This document shows positions 1-6,271 of a stretch of 7,513 nucleotides of DNA, one piece after another. The DNA lies in the NCBI GenBank assembly GCA_964589725.1, contig CAZPUJ010000177.1, forward strand, positions 1-7,513, written 5' to 3'. The notes below the pieces were generated by a model. The model was given only the letters and a program-made list of their open reading frames with translations. It searched no databases and was not told the DNA's origin. Both the position numbers and the translations under genes were made by a program. The DNA comes from CAYSHJ01 sp964589725 (lineage in GTDB: Bacteria > Planctomycetota > Planctomycetia > Planctomycetales > Planctomycetaceae). The number at the start of each line of letters is the position of its first letter. Position 1 is the first letter of the stretch.

Positions 1-2
1 AG

Positions 3-854
3 TTTATTCAGCCGGATGACCGTGTGTTGGCCTGGATTCGCGGAGCACACAACGGCGGGGCGATCTCGCTGCGGCATTTCCTGTCCGCGCCACGAGTCAT
101 CAACGACACGTACGGGCTGTTTTTCTATGACTCTGACGGCGGCTATGTCGCGGCGTACAAAAAGGACTACGGCTACGAGTTTCATGGTTGGCGCGGCGGC
201 GTGATGGTCGTGAAAGGCCGCGACGGAACGCTTTGGTCGGCGCTCAGCGGCCGCGCGATCGAAGGGCCGCAAGCCGGCAAACAACTGACGCGCATTCCCA
301 ACGTGATGACCGAATGGTCTCACTGGCTGATGCTGCATCCGGAGTCGACGGCGTACGACTTGTTCGACGGCCAGAAGTACGAGGTCAAAGAGTTGCCGAC
401 CGGGATCAGCGAGGAAGCCAAGCAGTCGATGGGCGCGGTCAATCCGCGATTGAAACCGTTCGCGCCAATTTATGGCGTCGAGGTCCGTGAAGCGACGAAA
501 GCGTTTCCGTTGGATGAGCAAGTCGAACGCGCGTGCTTCCTCGACGACTCCGGTGGCGAGCCGATCGCCGTGTTCTGGTACGGGCCGACCAAGTCGGCGG
601 TCGCGTTTCATTGCAAGCTGGATGACCGCGTGTTGACGCTCCGCGCGGATGACGATTCGCCCGAGACCGCTCCCTTCAAAGACCAAGAAACCGGCAGCCG
701 CTGGACGCTTGCCGGCCGCTGCGTCGATGGACCGCTCAAAGGCCGCGAGCTGACTTGGATCAACGGTCTGCAATGCCGCTGGTACGCCTGGGCAGCGGAA
801 TTTCCAAAGACAGATGTGTTCCACAAAGGTCAAAGGGTGAAAGGTGAGGAGTGA
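3..854 (+). CDS. DUF3179 domain-containing protein, tandem units (5' partial)
   Basis: The frame is open from the first bases, so the true start lies upstream; the first internal ATG-like codon near 24 is not a convincing start. About 283 residues are visible, ending at TGA 852-854. Two related units can be read. Unit one (about 15-365) contains LRHF...RVINDTYG and then DGTLWSALSGRAIEGPQAG followed by a Trp-rich TEWSHWLMLHPES. Unit two (about 465-815) contains AFPLDEQ, SAVAFHCKLDDRVLTL, then TGSRWTLAGRCVDGPLKG and WYAWAAEFPKT. The pattern 'LW/RW...GR.I.GP..G..L...W..W...P' is characteristic of DUF3179, a family of unknown biochemical function. The YCPL(T/C)G segment common in the family is not seen in either unit. 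The last residues (GQRVKGEE) are charged and purine-rich at DNA level and may be a non-conserved tail. A signal peptide cannot be judged because the N-terminus is missing. The family call is fairly secure; the role is unknown. Confidence 0.82.
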   Translation, partial: FIQPDDRVLAWIRGAHNGGAISLRHFLSAPRVINDTYGLFFYDSDGGYVAAYKKDYGYEFHGWRGGVMVVKGRDGTLWSALSGRAIEGPQAGKQLTRIPNVMTEWSHWLMLHPESTAYDLFDGQKYEVKELPTGISEEAKQSMGAVNPRLKPFAPIYGVEVREATKAFPLDEQVERACFLDDSGGEPIAVFWYGPTKSAVAFHCKLDDRVLTLRADDDSPETAPFKDQETGSRWTLAGRCVDGPLKGRELTWINGLQCRWYAWAAEFPKTDVFHKGQRVKGEE

Positions 855-1090
855 AAGCAGAAGGAATCAGACGCCAACAACAATTCATCTCTGAGTAGTT
901 CCAAGTTTTGACTCTGCACTGCAAGCGTTCGAAATCGTTTCGGCGCGCGAAAATACTCGGTGATTGATTGCGGTCCTTCATCATTCTGCCCTTCCATCAT
1001 TCTGCTATCCCGGTATAGGCAGAATGATGGAAGGGCAGAATAACGACGGATTGGCTTGTGTGCTTCACTCTTCCAACTTCAGTGTCAACC
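855..1090. other. Intergenic region between DUF3179 gene and rhomboid-like gene
   Basis: This 236-bp gap holds no credible gene. Its main content is the perfect inverted repeat at 983-1041. A TTGACT hexamer at 908-913 resembles a -35 box, but no good -10 box follows at 16-18 bp spacing, so I do not call a promoter. The gap suggests that the genes from 1091 onward form a transcription unit separate from the upstream gene. Confidence 0.6.
983..1041. repeat. Perfect 23-bp inverted repeat with 13-nt loop
   Basis: The left arm (983-1005) and right arm (1019-1041) are exact reverse complements, separated by 13 nt. Each arm also holds a direct duplication: CATTCTGC occurs at 982-989 and 998-1005, and its complement GCAGAAT occurs at 1019-1025 and 1035-1041. 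The element therefore has two levels of repetition. It ends about 50 bp before the proposed ATG of the next gene. There is no T-tract after the right arm, so a standard intrinsic terminator is unlikely. It could be a REP/MITE-like dispersed element, a transcript-end stabiliser or a binding site. Confidence 0.85.
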
Positions 1091-1921
1091 ATGTCTTTGC
1101 TTGATCGACTCGAACGCCGGTTCCGACGGTTCGCGATTCCGCAGCTCACGCGTTTTTTGGCGATGGCTCAAGGAGCTGCGTGGCTGTTGGCGAACGTGAT
1201 GCCGCCGCAACCGGGCAAGCCGGATTTGCTGGCGACATTCTCGCTGTTGCCGGACAAAGTCTGGCAGGGCGAAGTCTGGCGACTGGTCACATTTCTGTTC
1301 TATCCGCCGGGGACCAGCATACTCTCGCTGTTCGGCATTTATTTGTTCTGGCTCATGGGAACGGCTCTCGAAGGTCATTGGGGAGCGTTCCGCTACAACA
1401 TCTACGTGTTGATCGCCACATTGGCGACGATCGCCGTCACGTTCGGGCTGCCTCAAGGTGGTCCTGCGACCAACATCTTCATTGGGACGTCCGTGTTCCT
1501 GGCATTCGCTTTTTTGTATCCCGAGTTCGTGCTCAATATTTTCTTTTTTCTGCCGGTCAAGATTAAGTGGCTGGCACTGCTCACGTGGTTGGGATATGGG
1601 TACACCGTGATCATGGGAAGCTGGCTGTCACGCTTGTACGTCGCCGCGTCCGTGTTGAACTTCTTCCTGTTCTTCGGCAAGGACGTCTTCTGGCGACTGA
1701 GGTTCGGTAAACGCTCGATGGAATCCGCGTTCCGTACCGTGACCAAAGGCTCCCAACCGTTTCATCGTTGCAGAATCTGCGGCCTGACCGAAAAGGATGA
1801 CCCACAGGCCGACTTCCGCATCTGCTCGAAGTGCGACGACGGCACGTTCGAGTATTGCTTGGAGCACCTGCGTAGCCACGAGCATCGCACAAAAGATAAA
1901 GATGTGGCCACGATGTCGTAA
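1091..1921 (+). CDS. Rhomboid-fold integral membrane protein with C-terminal zinc-ribbon-like module, probably not an active protease
   Basis: The protein has 276 residues from ATG 1091. An in-frame GTG at 1058 would add 11 residues, but I prefer the ATG because MSLLDRLERRFRRFAIP looks like a natural amphipathic N-terminus. Neither start has a clear ribosome binding site. About six hydrophobic segments lie between residues 17 and 196. Rhomboid hallmarks are WR at 63-64 in GEVWRLVTFLF, ALEGHWG at 92-98, and a GxSx-like GTSV at 132-135 in the fourth segment, followed by a PVKIKWLAL stretch. By comparison with E. coli GlpG, Ser134 may occupy the nucleophile position, but the following Gly is Val. 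The loop-side His/Asn positions before the ALE motif read as Ser/Gly, and the last segment (SRLYVAASVLNFF) has no His. Catalysis is therefore doubtful. The soluble tail carries Cys227/Cys230, Cys245/Cys248, Cys256, His259, His263 and His265, a likely metal site. It is the first gene of a tight cluster: the next starts 25 bp downstream. The role is unknown; the fold call is fairly secure. Confidence 0.75.
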   Translation: MSLLDRLERRFRRFAIPQLTRFLAMAQGAAWLLANVMPPQPGKPDLLATFSLLPDKVWQGEVWRLVTFLFYPPGTSILSLFGIYLFWLMGTALEGHWGAFRYNIYVLIATLATIAVTFGLPQGGPATNIFIGTSVFLAFAFLYPEFVLNIFFFLPVKIKWLALLTWLGYGYTVIMGSWLSRLYVAASVLNFFLFFGKDVFWRLRFGKRSMESAFRTVTKGSQPFHRCRICGLTEKDDPQADFRICSKCDDGTFEYCLEHLRSHEHRTKDKDVATMS

Positions 1922-1933
1922 GTCGGCGAATTC

Positions 1934-1938
1934 AGGAG
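1934..1938 (+). promoter_or_regulatory. Ribosome binding site AGGAG
   Basis: AGGAG lies 8 nt before ATG 1947. It decides that start over the in-frame ATG at 1797, which lies inside the preceding gene and would add a 50-residue low-complexity Ser/Arg/Thr extension ahead of a good signal peptide. Confidence 0.75.
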
Positions 1939-1946
1939 CGAGCCGA

Positions 1947-3071
1947 ATGGCCTCTGCACGTTGGTGGCTTCTGCTGTCAGTTGTGATTCTGGTGTGGCCC
2001 AAACCCTGTTCGGCAGCCGAGCCCTCATTCGTGATCGACGCTGAGCTTCGCGCTCGACTAGTCGATGCTTCGCAAGCCGACGATGCCTTCTTCGCCTCGC
2101 TGCGAGCAACGGACACGAACGCGATCGTGCTGCGAGTGGGCGAAGATTCTTTCACGTCGCGGCGCGAGATCGCGCGAGTGGTCCAGCAAGTCCAGCAGGA
2201 GCGACTGCGATTGTTCTATTGGATTGAGGTCGCTCGCTGTCCCGAATTGGCGGATGCTCGACCGGAGTTGATGGCCAGTCTGCAAGGGCATCCGGAGTGG
2301 CGTCGGTTCTTTCCGAAGTGTCCTTTGCCGGCGGTCGATGAGGTTGTGAAGACGTACCCGTGGGTGCCAGTCCTCTCGCGCGAAGGCTTTGACGCGCAGT
2401 TGACTCGCGTGCAGAAATTGCTCGACGGGCTACCGAGACCGGTCGGCGTGTTTCTCAACGACCTGCAAGCCGCTCCATCGGCGTGCGGCTGCGGGCATCT
2501 GTTGTGTCGTTGGACGACCGACTACGGCCCGAAGCGAACGACGAAGTCACTCGGCCCCGATGCCGCAGCGCAGTTTGTCGATGAGGTCGCTGCGTCTTAT
2601 CCCCCTCTTCCGAAGGAGGGGCCAGGAAGAGTAGGTCGAGTCCAAGTCATCCCCGTTTGGACGACGGAATGCGAAGCTCACGACGAACACGAACTGTGTG
2701 CCGGTGTCGGTTGCTTCGAGGGTCTTTGCTGGAAAGAGTTTTCCAAGCAACTGTCGCCGCTAGCGGAGCGCCCCGAACCACTCGCGCTGTTGCTGCCGTT
2801 CCGAGCGTTTGGCCGCGACTTGCCGCACTACGGCGACCGAGCTGGTTGGATTACCGAAGCGATCGACCTAATGCGAACGCAACCCGAGCGGCATTCTGGA
2901 AAGCCGGTCTCGCCGAGTCGCTTCATCGCCGTCTTGCAAGGTTGGGACGTGACACGGCGCGAGATCATGGCTCAAATCGCACAAACGCGGCGTGCCGGTG
3001 CGGCGGGTTTTGTGGTTTCGTACGTTCCGATTGAACAAAGTTGGGAACCGCGGATTGTGAAATGGAAGTGA
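1947..3071 (+). CDS. Secreted cysteine-rich protein of unknown function
   Basis: The protein has 374 residues. It begins with a signal peptide (MASARWWLLLSVVILVW, cleavage probably after CSAA near residue 24), so it is predicted to be exported. I do not recognise a named family with certainty. The body alternates predicted strands and helices (NAIVLRVGED 58-67, RLRLFYWIEVARC 86-98, RPVGVFLNDLQ 164-174, VQVIPVWTTEC 232-242, RFIAVLQGWD 325-334, GFVVSYVPIEQSWEP 355-368). This would suit a TIM-barrel glycoside-hydrolase-like fold, but that is inference. A striking Cys cluster is present: CGCGHLLC (180-187) and Cys242, 251, 256 and 261 (CAGVGCFEGLC), which could form disulfides or bind metal or haem-like cofactors; no CxxCH haem motif is present. 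Residues 219-230 (PPLPKEGPGRVG) are encoded by a hairpin-forming repeat-like sequence. It follows the rhomboid-like gene by 25 bp and probably shares its transcript. Confidence 0.8.
   Translation: MASARWWLLLSVVILVWPKPCSAAEPSFVIDAELRARLVDASQADDAFFASLRATDTNAIVLRVGEDSFTSRREIARVVQQVQQERLRLFYWIEVARCPELADARPELMASLQGHPEWRRFFPKCPLPAVDEVVKTYPWVPVLSREGFDAQLTRVQKLLDGLPRPVGVFLNDLQAAPSACGCGHLLCRWTTDYGPKRTTKSLGPDAAAQFVDEVAASYPPLPKEGPGRVGRVQVIPVWTTECEAHDEHELCAGVGCFEGLCWKEFSKQLSPLAERPEPLALLLPFRAFGRDLPHYGDRAGWITEAIDLMRTQPERHSGKPVSPSRFIAVLQGWDVTRREIMAQIAQTRRAGAAGFVVSYVPIEQSWEPRIVKWK
2602..2621. repeat. GC-rich hairpin within the coding sequence of the secreted protein
   Basis: CCCCTC (2602-2607) and GAGGGG (2616-2621) are inverted with an 8-nt centre. 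The sequence resembles the CCCTCTCCCCC/GGGGGAGAGGG palindrome at 3757-3861 and is read as PPLPKEGPGRVG. It may be a degenerate repeat insertion fixed in frame, or chance in a proline/glycine-rich loop. Confidence 0.45.
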
Positions 3072-3077
3072 TGTCGC

Positions 3078-3102
3078 GTGGGCCTCGCGAAGCGAGACTC
3101 AC
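3078..3102. repeat. Intergenic stem-loop with GAA loop
   Basis: CTCGC (3084-3088) pairs with GCGAG (3092-3096) around a GAA loop. Beyond one C/A mismatch, GTGGG (3078-3082) pairs with CTCAC (3098-3102), with one G-T wobble. The hairpin sits in the 58-bp gap between two genes, with the next ribosome binding site 14 nt downstream. No T-tract follows. It may be an attenuator, an RNA-processing site or a small dispersed palindrome. Confidence 0.55.
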
Positions 3103-3116
3103 CAAGGTTCAACTCC

Positions 3117-3122
3117 AGGAGG
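3117..3122 (+). promoter_or_regulatory. Ribosome binding site AGGAGG
   Basis: A full AGGAGG lies 7 nt before ATG 3130 and fixes the start of the small secreted protein. It is one of the strongest Shine-Dalgarno matches in the window. Confidence 0.85.
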
Positions 3123-3129
3123 TCGTTCG

Positions 3130-3690
3130 ATGAGTTTGATTCGCCGTGTGATTCGATTCGGTTTGGTTTATCCCGTGTTGTGTTTGTCGCTCGGCGGCAG
3201 TGTCGTCGCGGCGGACAAGTCTCCGGCGCAAGCGGCTCGGCCAAGTCGCGAGGAATTGGAGAAAGCGTTCTCCGACAAAATGACCGGCAGCGTGCTGGTC
3301 GGGCATTACTCGGTCGTCGGCAAAGACGCGAAGCCTGCGAATCCGGAGCGGTACGAACTGAAGAAGGTTGCGAAGGTCCGGGACGACTTGTGGATGTTTG
3401 AGGCGCGGATCAAGTACGGCCAAACGGACGTCACGCTGCCGTTAGTGTTGCGAGTCGTGTGGGCGGAAGACACTCCGATGATCACGCTCACCGACGCGAC
3501 GTTGCCCGGTTTGGGCGCGGCGTTCAGTTCGCGAGTGATCTTCCACGAAGACCGCTATGCCGGCACTTGGCAACACGGCAAAGTCGGCGGACACCTGTGG
3601 GGCACGATCGAGAAGGCGGATACAGCGATTGAGTCCACGGAGAAGAGGGAGTCCACGCAGAAGAAGGAAAATGGGACAAAGAAGGAGTAG
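3130..3690 (+). CDS. Small secreted conserved protein of unknown function
   Basis: The protein has 186 residues. Residues 1-28 form a signal peptide (arginines at 5, 6 and 9, a hydrophobic core, and VVAA before DKS), so it should leave the cytoplasm. The mature part starts with a Lys/Glu-rich helix (EELEKAFSDKM 41-51) and then looks mostly beta-strand: GSVLVGHYSV (53-62), ERYELKKVAKV (73-83), LWMFEARIKYG (87-97), VTLPLVLRVVWA (101-112), PMITLTDATLPGLG (116-129) and RYAGTWQHGKVGGHLWGTIEK (142-162). The last motif suggests a lipocalin-like or other small beta-barrel, but that is a guess. I recall similar secreted proteins in planctomycetes and verrucomicrobia, without a known role. The tail after residue 165 is charged and low in complexity (STEKRESTQKKENGTKKE), from purine-rich DNA. 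It follows the previous gene by 58 bp and probably belongs to the same operon. Confidence 0.85.
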   Translation: MSLIRRVIRFGLVYPVLCLSLGGSVVAADKSPAQAARPSREELEKAFSDKMTGSVLVGHYSVVGKDAKPANPERYELKKVAKVRDDLWMFEARIKYGQTDVTLPLVLRVVWAEDTPMITLTDATLPGLGAAFSSRVIFHEDRYAGTWQHGKVGGHLWGTIEKADTAIESTEKRESTQKKENGTKKE

Positions 3691-3732
3691 AGTGATCGTC
3701 GCCTAGCAGACTCCGGCTGCCCCCGCCGTAAC

Positions 3733-3747
3733 GCGGGCTTCGCCCGC
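3733..3747. repeat. Short GC hairpin downstream of the small secreted protein gene
   Basis: GCGGGC (3733-3738) pairs with GCCCGC (3742-3747) around a TTC loop. It lies 43 bp after the stop codon at 3690. No run of T follows, so a rho-independent terminator is not well supported, although a transcript-end hairpin is possible here at the end of the gene cluster. Confidence 0.5.
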
Positions 3748-3756
3748 AACCTTGCT

Positions 3757-3861
3757 CCCTCTCCCCCGCATCGGGGGAGAGGGTCGGGGTGAGGGGGTTC
3801 GTGGGCGGGTGGAACGCTCGGCCCCCTCACCCTATCCCTCTCCCCCGCGGCGGGGGAGAGG
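3757..3861. repeat. Two-level GC-rich palindromic repeat element
   Basis: Each half is a hairpin. CCCTCTCCCCC (3757-3767) pairs with GGGGGAGAGGG (3773-3783), and CCTCTCCCCC (3837-3846) pairs with GGGGGAGAGG (3852-3861). The halves are also inverted copies of each other: GGGTGAGGGGG (3787-3797) complements CCCCCTCACCC (3822-3832), leaving a 24-nt centre (3798-3821). This looks like a dispersed, non-coding palindromic element (REP/MITE type). Short reading frames across it encode Pro/Arg/Gly-rich strings and are artefacts. The rest of the 3691-3951 gap shows no gene. Confidence 0.85.
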
Positions 3862-3940
3862 AGACCGGACAGGAATTGGCAAAGACCGACGTCAGGAGTG
3901 TTTGCGGACTAGCGACAGTTCGACAATCGAGGCGTTTGCG

Positions 3941-3948
3941 GGAGGTGA
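3941..3948 (+). promoter_or_regulatory. Ribosome binding site GGAGGTGA
   Basis: GGAGGTGA ends 3 nt before ATG 3952, so the GGAGG core has 6-nt spacing. It matches the anti-Shine-Dalgarno well and fixes the start of the WD40 gene. Confidence 0.85.
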
Positions 3949-3951
3949 GTC

Positions 3952-6243
3952 ATGGCTCGCGTGCGAATGGTGGTGAATCCCTGTGCGACGAAAGTTATCG
4001 CCGTTCTGGCGGCGGCTATGGCTCTCGGCGCAGCCCCGTCCGCGACACAACCTGGCTATGCCGTCGAAATTGTCGAAATCCCGGCGGAAAAGATCAGAAT
4101 CAAGCCAGGAGACCCACTGAGCGGTCGGGCGTTGGTGTCACGTCCGCCGACGGTTCCGGGTGTGATGAGTTGGTCGCTGGAGACGCGGCGCCATCGCGGA
4201 GCCATCTATCACGTCGCCATCAGTCCCGACGGCAAGACACTGGCGACAGGAGGACTCGACGGGACGATCCGGTTATGGGATGTCGACACCGGCAAGTTCA
4301 TCAAGTGTCTGCTGGGGCATAACAGTTATGTCTATCGCTTAGTTTGGTCACCTGATGGTCGCACACTGGCGTCGTCCGGTGGGTCCGACTCGATCGTGGG
4401 GTTGTGGGACGTCAAATCGGGACGATTACTGCGCGCGGTACCCAGCCCGAAGGGATATGTCACGTATGTCGCCTGGGCGCCGGACGGAAAGCGAATTGCC
4501 TACGCCAGTGCCGCCAGCGGATACATCTTGGTGTATGACGTCGTCCGTGGCGAGATTTTCAACAAGGACAAAGACGTCGGTTTGGGAGTGGGGATCTCGT
4601 GCGTGGAGTGGACTCCGGACGGTACGTACGTGGGATTTTCGAGCACGGCCGTGCCGGTCCTGAGTTTGTGGGAACCCTCGGAGGCTTCGAAGACGAAAGC
4701 GTTTCCAGGGGACGGCGATGTGACGTATTCGTTTTCCTTCGCTCCCGATGGGAAATCGGTGGCGTTAGCGGGAGCGAAGAACATTCGCGTGTTCGACTTC
4801 GAATCCACCGACGTGAAGCGCACGATCGAAGCTCCCGCGTATACAGTGGCCTACTCCCCCGATGGAAAAATGCTGGCGTCGGCGGCGTTGAACGGCGTGG
4901 TCCAGCTTTGGGAAGCCGAGACGGGCAAAGCGATCAAGACGCTGACAGGTAGTGCCACAACCTCTCTCTCGTGGTCGGCTGACAGCAAACTGCTCGCGAC
5001 GACGACATATACGACGGCGGTCGTGTGGGACGTGGAGTCGGCGAAAATCAAGCAGTCGTTTGATGCCTGTGGCATTTACCCGCCGATCTGGACGCCGAAG
5101 AAGCCATCCATCAACGGCATCTACACCAACACACCAATGGTCTGCGACCCCAGTTCGGGCAAGCGGATTTGCAAACTGGAAGGACATCAAGGACTGGTCA
5201 CCGCATTTGCCTGGTCTCGCGACGGGAACACGCTCGCGACGGGAGCGAACGATAATACGGTGCGTCTGTGGGAAATGCCGTCGGGCACGCCATTGGTCAC
5301 CTATCAAGGACACAAGGGTGCGGTGAATGCCGTGGCCTGGATGTCTGACAGCAAGGCGGTGGCGTCGGCGTCGTCGGATCAGACGATTCGTCTGTGGCGA
5401 GTACCCGATCGAAAGCCGGCCTCCAGCAAAAAAGCGGCCGGAGACAAATCCAACGGCAGCGAGGCGGACGGGGACTCGAAGTTGGCGGCGGATGTCGCTC
5501 CGAAATCCGTTGGCAAAAAGGATTCGGCGGACCCGCTGATTCAAGAATTCAAAGGACACTCCGGGCCGGTGACGCAGCTTGTGTCCCCCACGATTGGCAA
5601 ATTGCTGGCGTCGGGCAGTTCCGACAAGAGCATTAAGCTCTGGAGCCTGACGTCGAACAAGCTGATCACGACGATCAACGTTGGGTATCCCGTGCTCGTC
5701 GTGTCGTGGTCGCCGGATGGAAAGGTATTGGGGTCCAGTGCTGCCCTCGAGGGGCTGAACTTCTGGAATCCCACCAGTGGCAAGTTGATCAAATCCATGC
5801 AAGAAGGTAAGAGCTCACCGACGCTGACCGCGCTCACTTGGTCGCCCAATGGTTCGATCATCGCAGTCGGGCGTCATGGCCACTCATTGCAGTTGGTGGA
5901 CAGCCAGTCGGGGAAGGTGCTGCATAGTCTGGGGGCGATGGCTCCCGTGATGTCGGCCACGTGGACTCCCAGCGGGCAGACCGTGGGCAGCGGCTGTCAT
6001 GATCGGACGGTCCGATTCTGGGATGCCGCCACGGGAGATCTCCGCGGCCATCTGATCGCCGAGGAAACTCAAGTCGCCGCCATCTCCGCCGACGGACATT
6101 TCAAAGCCGAACCGGGCATCGAAGCCGACTTGTTCTACGTGGTCCAAACCGACAAGACGCAGGAGACGCTTTCGATCTCGGAGTTCGCCACGAAGGCCAA
6201 GTGGAAAAACAATCCCGCACAAGTCGCCGCGATCGGCAAGTGA
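3952..6243 (+). CDS. Exported WD40-repeat protein, about 14 repeats (probable double beta-propeller)
   Basis: The protein has 763 residues. A hydrophobic segment (VIAVLAAAMALGAAPSATQPGYA, about 15-37) follows a basic N-terminus and looks like a signal peptide, so the propeller is probably periplasmic or extracytoplasmic. About 14 WD40-type units follow, many with SPDGK.LA and ending LWD or similar. They begin near residues 82, 122, 165, 209, 253, 294, 333, 371, 411, 453, 535, 576, 618 and 661. Repeats 9-11 are canonical (GHQGLV...VRLWE, GHKGAV...IRLWR, GHSGPV...IKLWS); repeats 3-8 are diverged. Fourteen units suit two seven-bladed propellers. A hydrophilic Lys/Ser/Asp-rich linker (about 485-527) interrupts the outer part of repeat 10. 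The C-terminus (FYVVQTDKTQETLSISEFATKAKWKNNP, about 728-755) resembles the tail of other planctomycete WD40 proteins. WD40 propellers are protein-binding scaffolds; no catalytic domain is seen. A kinase gene starts 28 bp downstream. Confidence 0.93.
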   Translation: MARVRMVVNPCATKVIAVLAAAMALGAAPSATQPGYAVEIVEIPAEKIRIKPGDPLSGRALVSRPPTVPGVMSWSLETRRHRGAIYHVAISPDGKTLATGGLDGTIRLWDVDTGKFIKCLLGHNSYVYRLVWSPDGRTLASSGGSDSIVGLWDVKSGRLLRAVPSPKGYVTYVAWAPDGKRIAYASAASGYILVYDVVRGEIFNKDKDVGLGVGISCVEWTPDGTYVGFSSTAVPVLSLWEPSEASKTKAFPGDGDVTYSFSFAPDGKSVALAGAKNIRVFDFESTDVKRTIEAPAYTVAYSPDGKMLASAALNGVVQLWEAETGKAIKTLTGSATTSLSWSADSKLLATTTYTTAVVWDVESAKIKQSFDACGIYPPIWTPKKPSINGIYTNTPMVCDPSSGKRICKLEGHQGLVTAFAWSRDGNTLATGANDNTVRLWEMPSGTPLVTYQGHKGAVNAVAWMSDSKAVASASSDQTIRLWRVPDRKPASSKKAAGDKSNGSEADGDSKLAADVAPKSVGKKDSADPLIQEFKGHSGPVTQLVSPTIGKLLASGSSDKSIKLWSLTSNKLITTINVGYPVLVVSWSPDGKVLGSSAALEGLNFWNPTSGKLIKSMQEGKSSPTLTALTWSPNGSIIAVGRHGHSLQLVDSQSGKVLHSLGAMAPVMSATWTPSGQTVGSGCHDRTVRFWDAATGDLRGHLIAEETQVAAISADGHFKAEPGIEADLFYVVQTDKTQETLSISEFATKAKWKNNPAQVAAIGK

Positions 6244-6264
6244 AGACCACGCGCGGCGGTGAGC

Positions 6265-6270
6265 GAGGTG
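6265..6270 (+). promoter_or_regulatory. Ribosome binding site GAGGTG before tandem ATG codons
   Basis: GAGG (6265-6268) lies 3 nt before ATG 6272 and 6 nt before ATG 6275. The spacing favours the second ATG slightly, which would shorten the kinase by one residue. No other ATG lies close by in this frame. Confidence 0.6.
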
Positions 6271-6271
6271 A

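Noticed and set aside
983..1041. Rho-independent terminator for the DUF3179 gene
   Set aside because: The stem is long and AT-mixed, lies about 130 bp after the stop codon, and is followed by TAACGACGGA instead of a T-tract.
983..1041. CRISPR-like array from the repeated CATTCTGC units
   Set aside because: There are only short units in inverted orientation, no regular spacers, and no cas genes in the window.
1058..1090. GTG start at 1058 for the rhomboid-like protein
   Set aside because: It has no ribosome binding site and adds an unconvincing CFTLPTSVST stretch; the ATG at 1091 gives a natural N-terminus. The choice remains uncertain because ATG 1091 also lacks a strong site.
1797..1946. 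N-terminal extension of the secreted cysteine-rich protein from ATG 1797
   Set aside because: It overlaps the conserved zinc-ribbon-like end of the rhomboid-like gene, is low in complexity, and would bury a good signal peptide that has its own AGGAG site at 1934-1938.
3752..4322. Open frames crossing the 3757-3861 palindrome (74 and 177 codons)
   Set aside because: Their Pro/Arg/Gly strings come from the repeat, and the longer one runs out of frame through the start of the WD40 gene.
4765..5802. Long minus-strand open frame (345 codons) opposite the WD40 gene
   Set aside because: The + strand frame encodes clear WD40 repeats over the same bases. The minus-strand translation is Arg/His/Gly-rich with no recognisable domain, as expected for the complement of a GC-rich gene.
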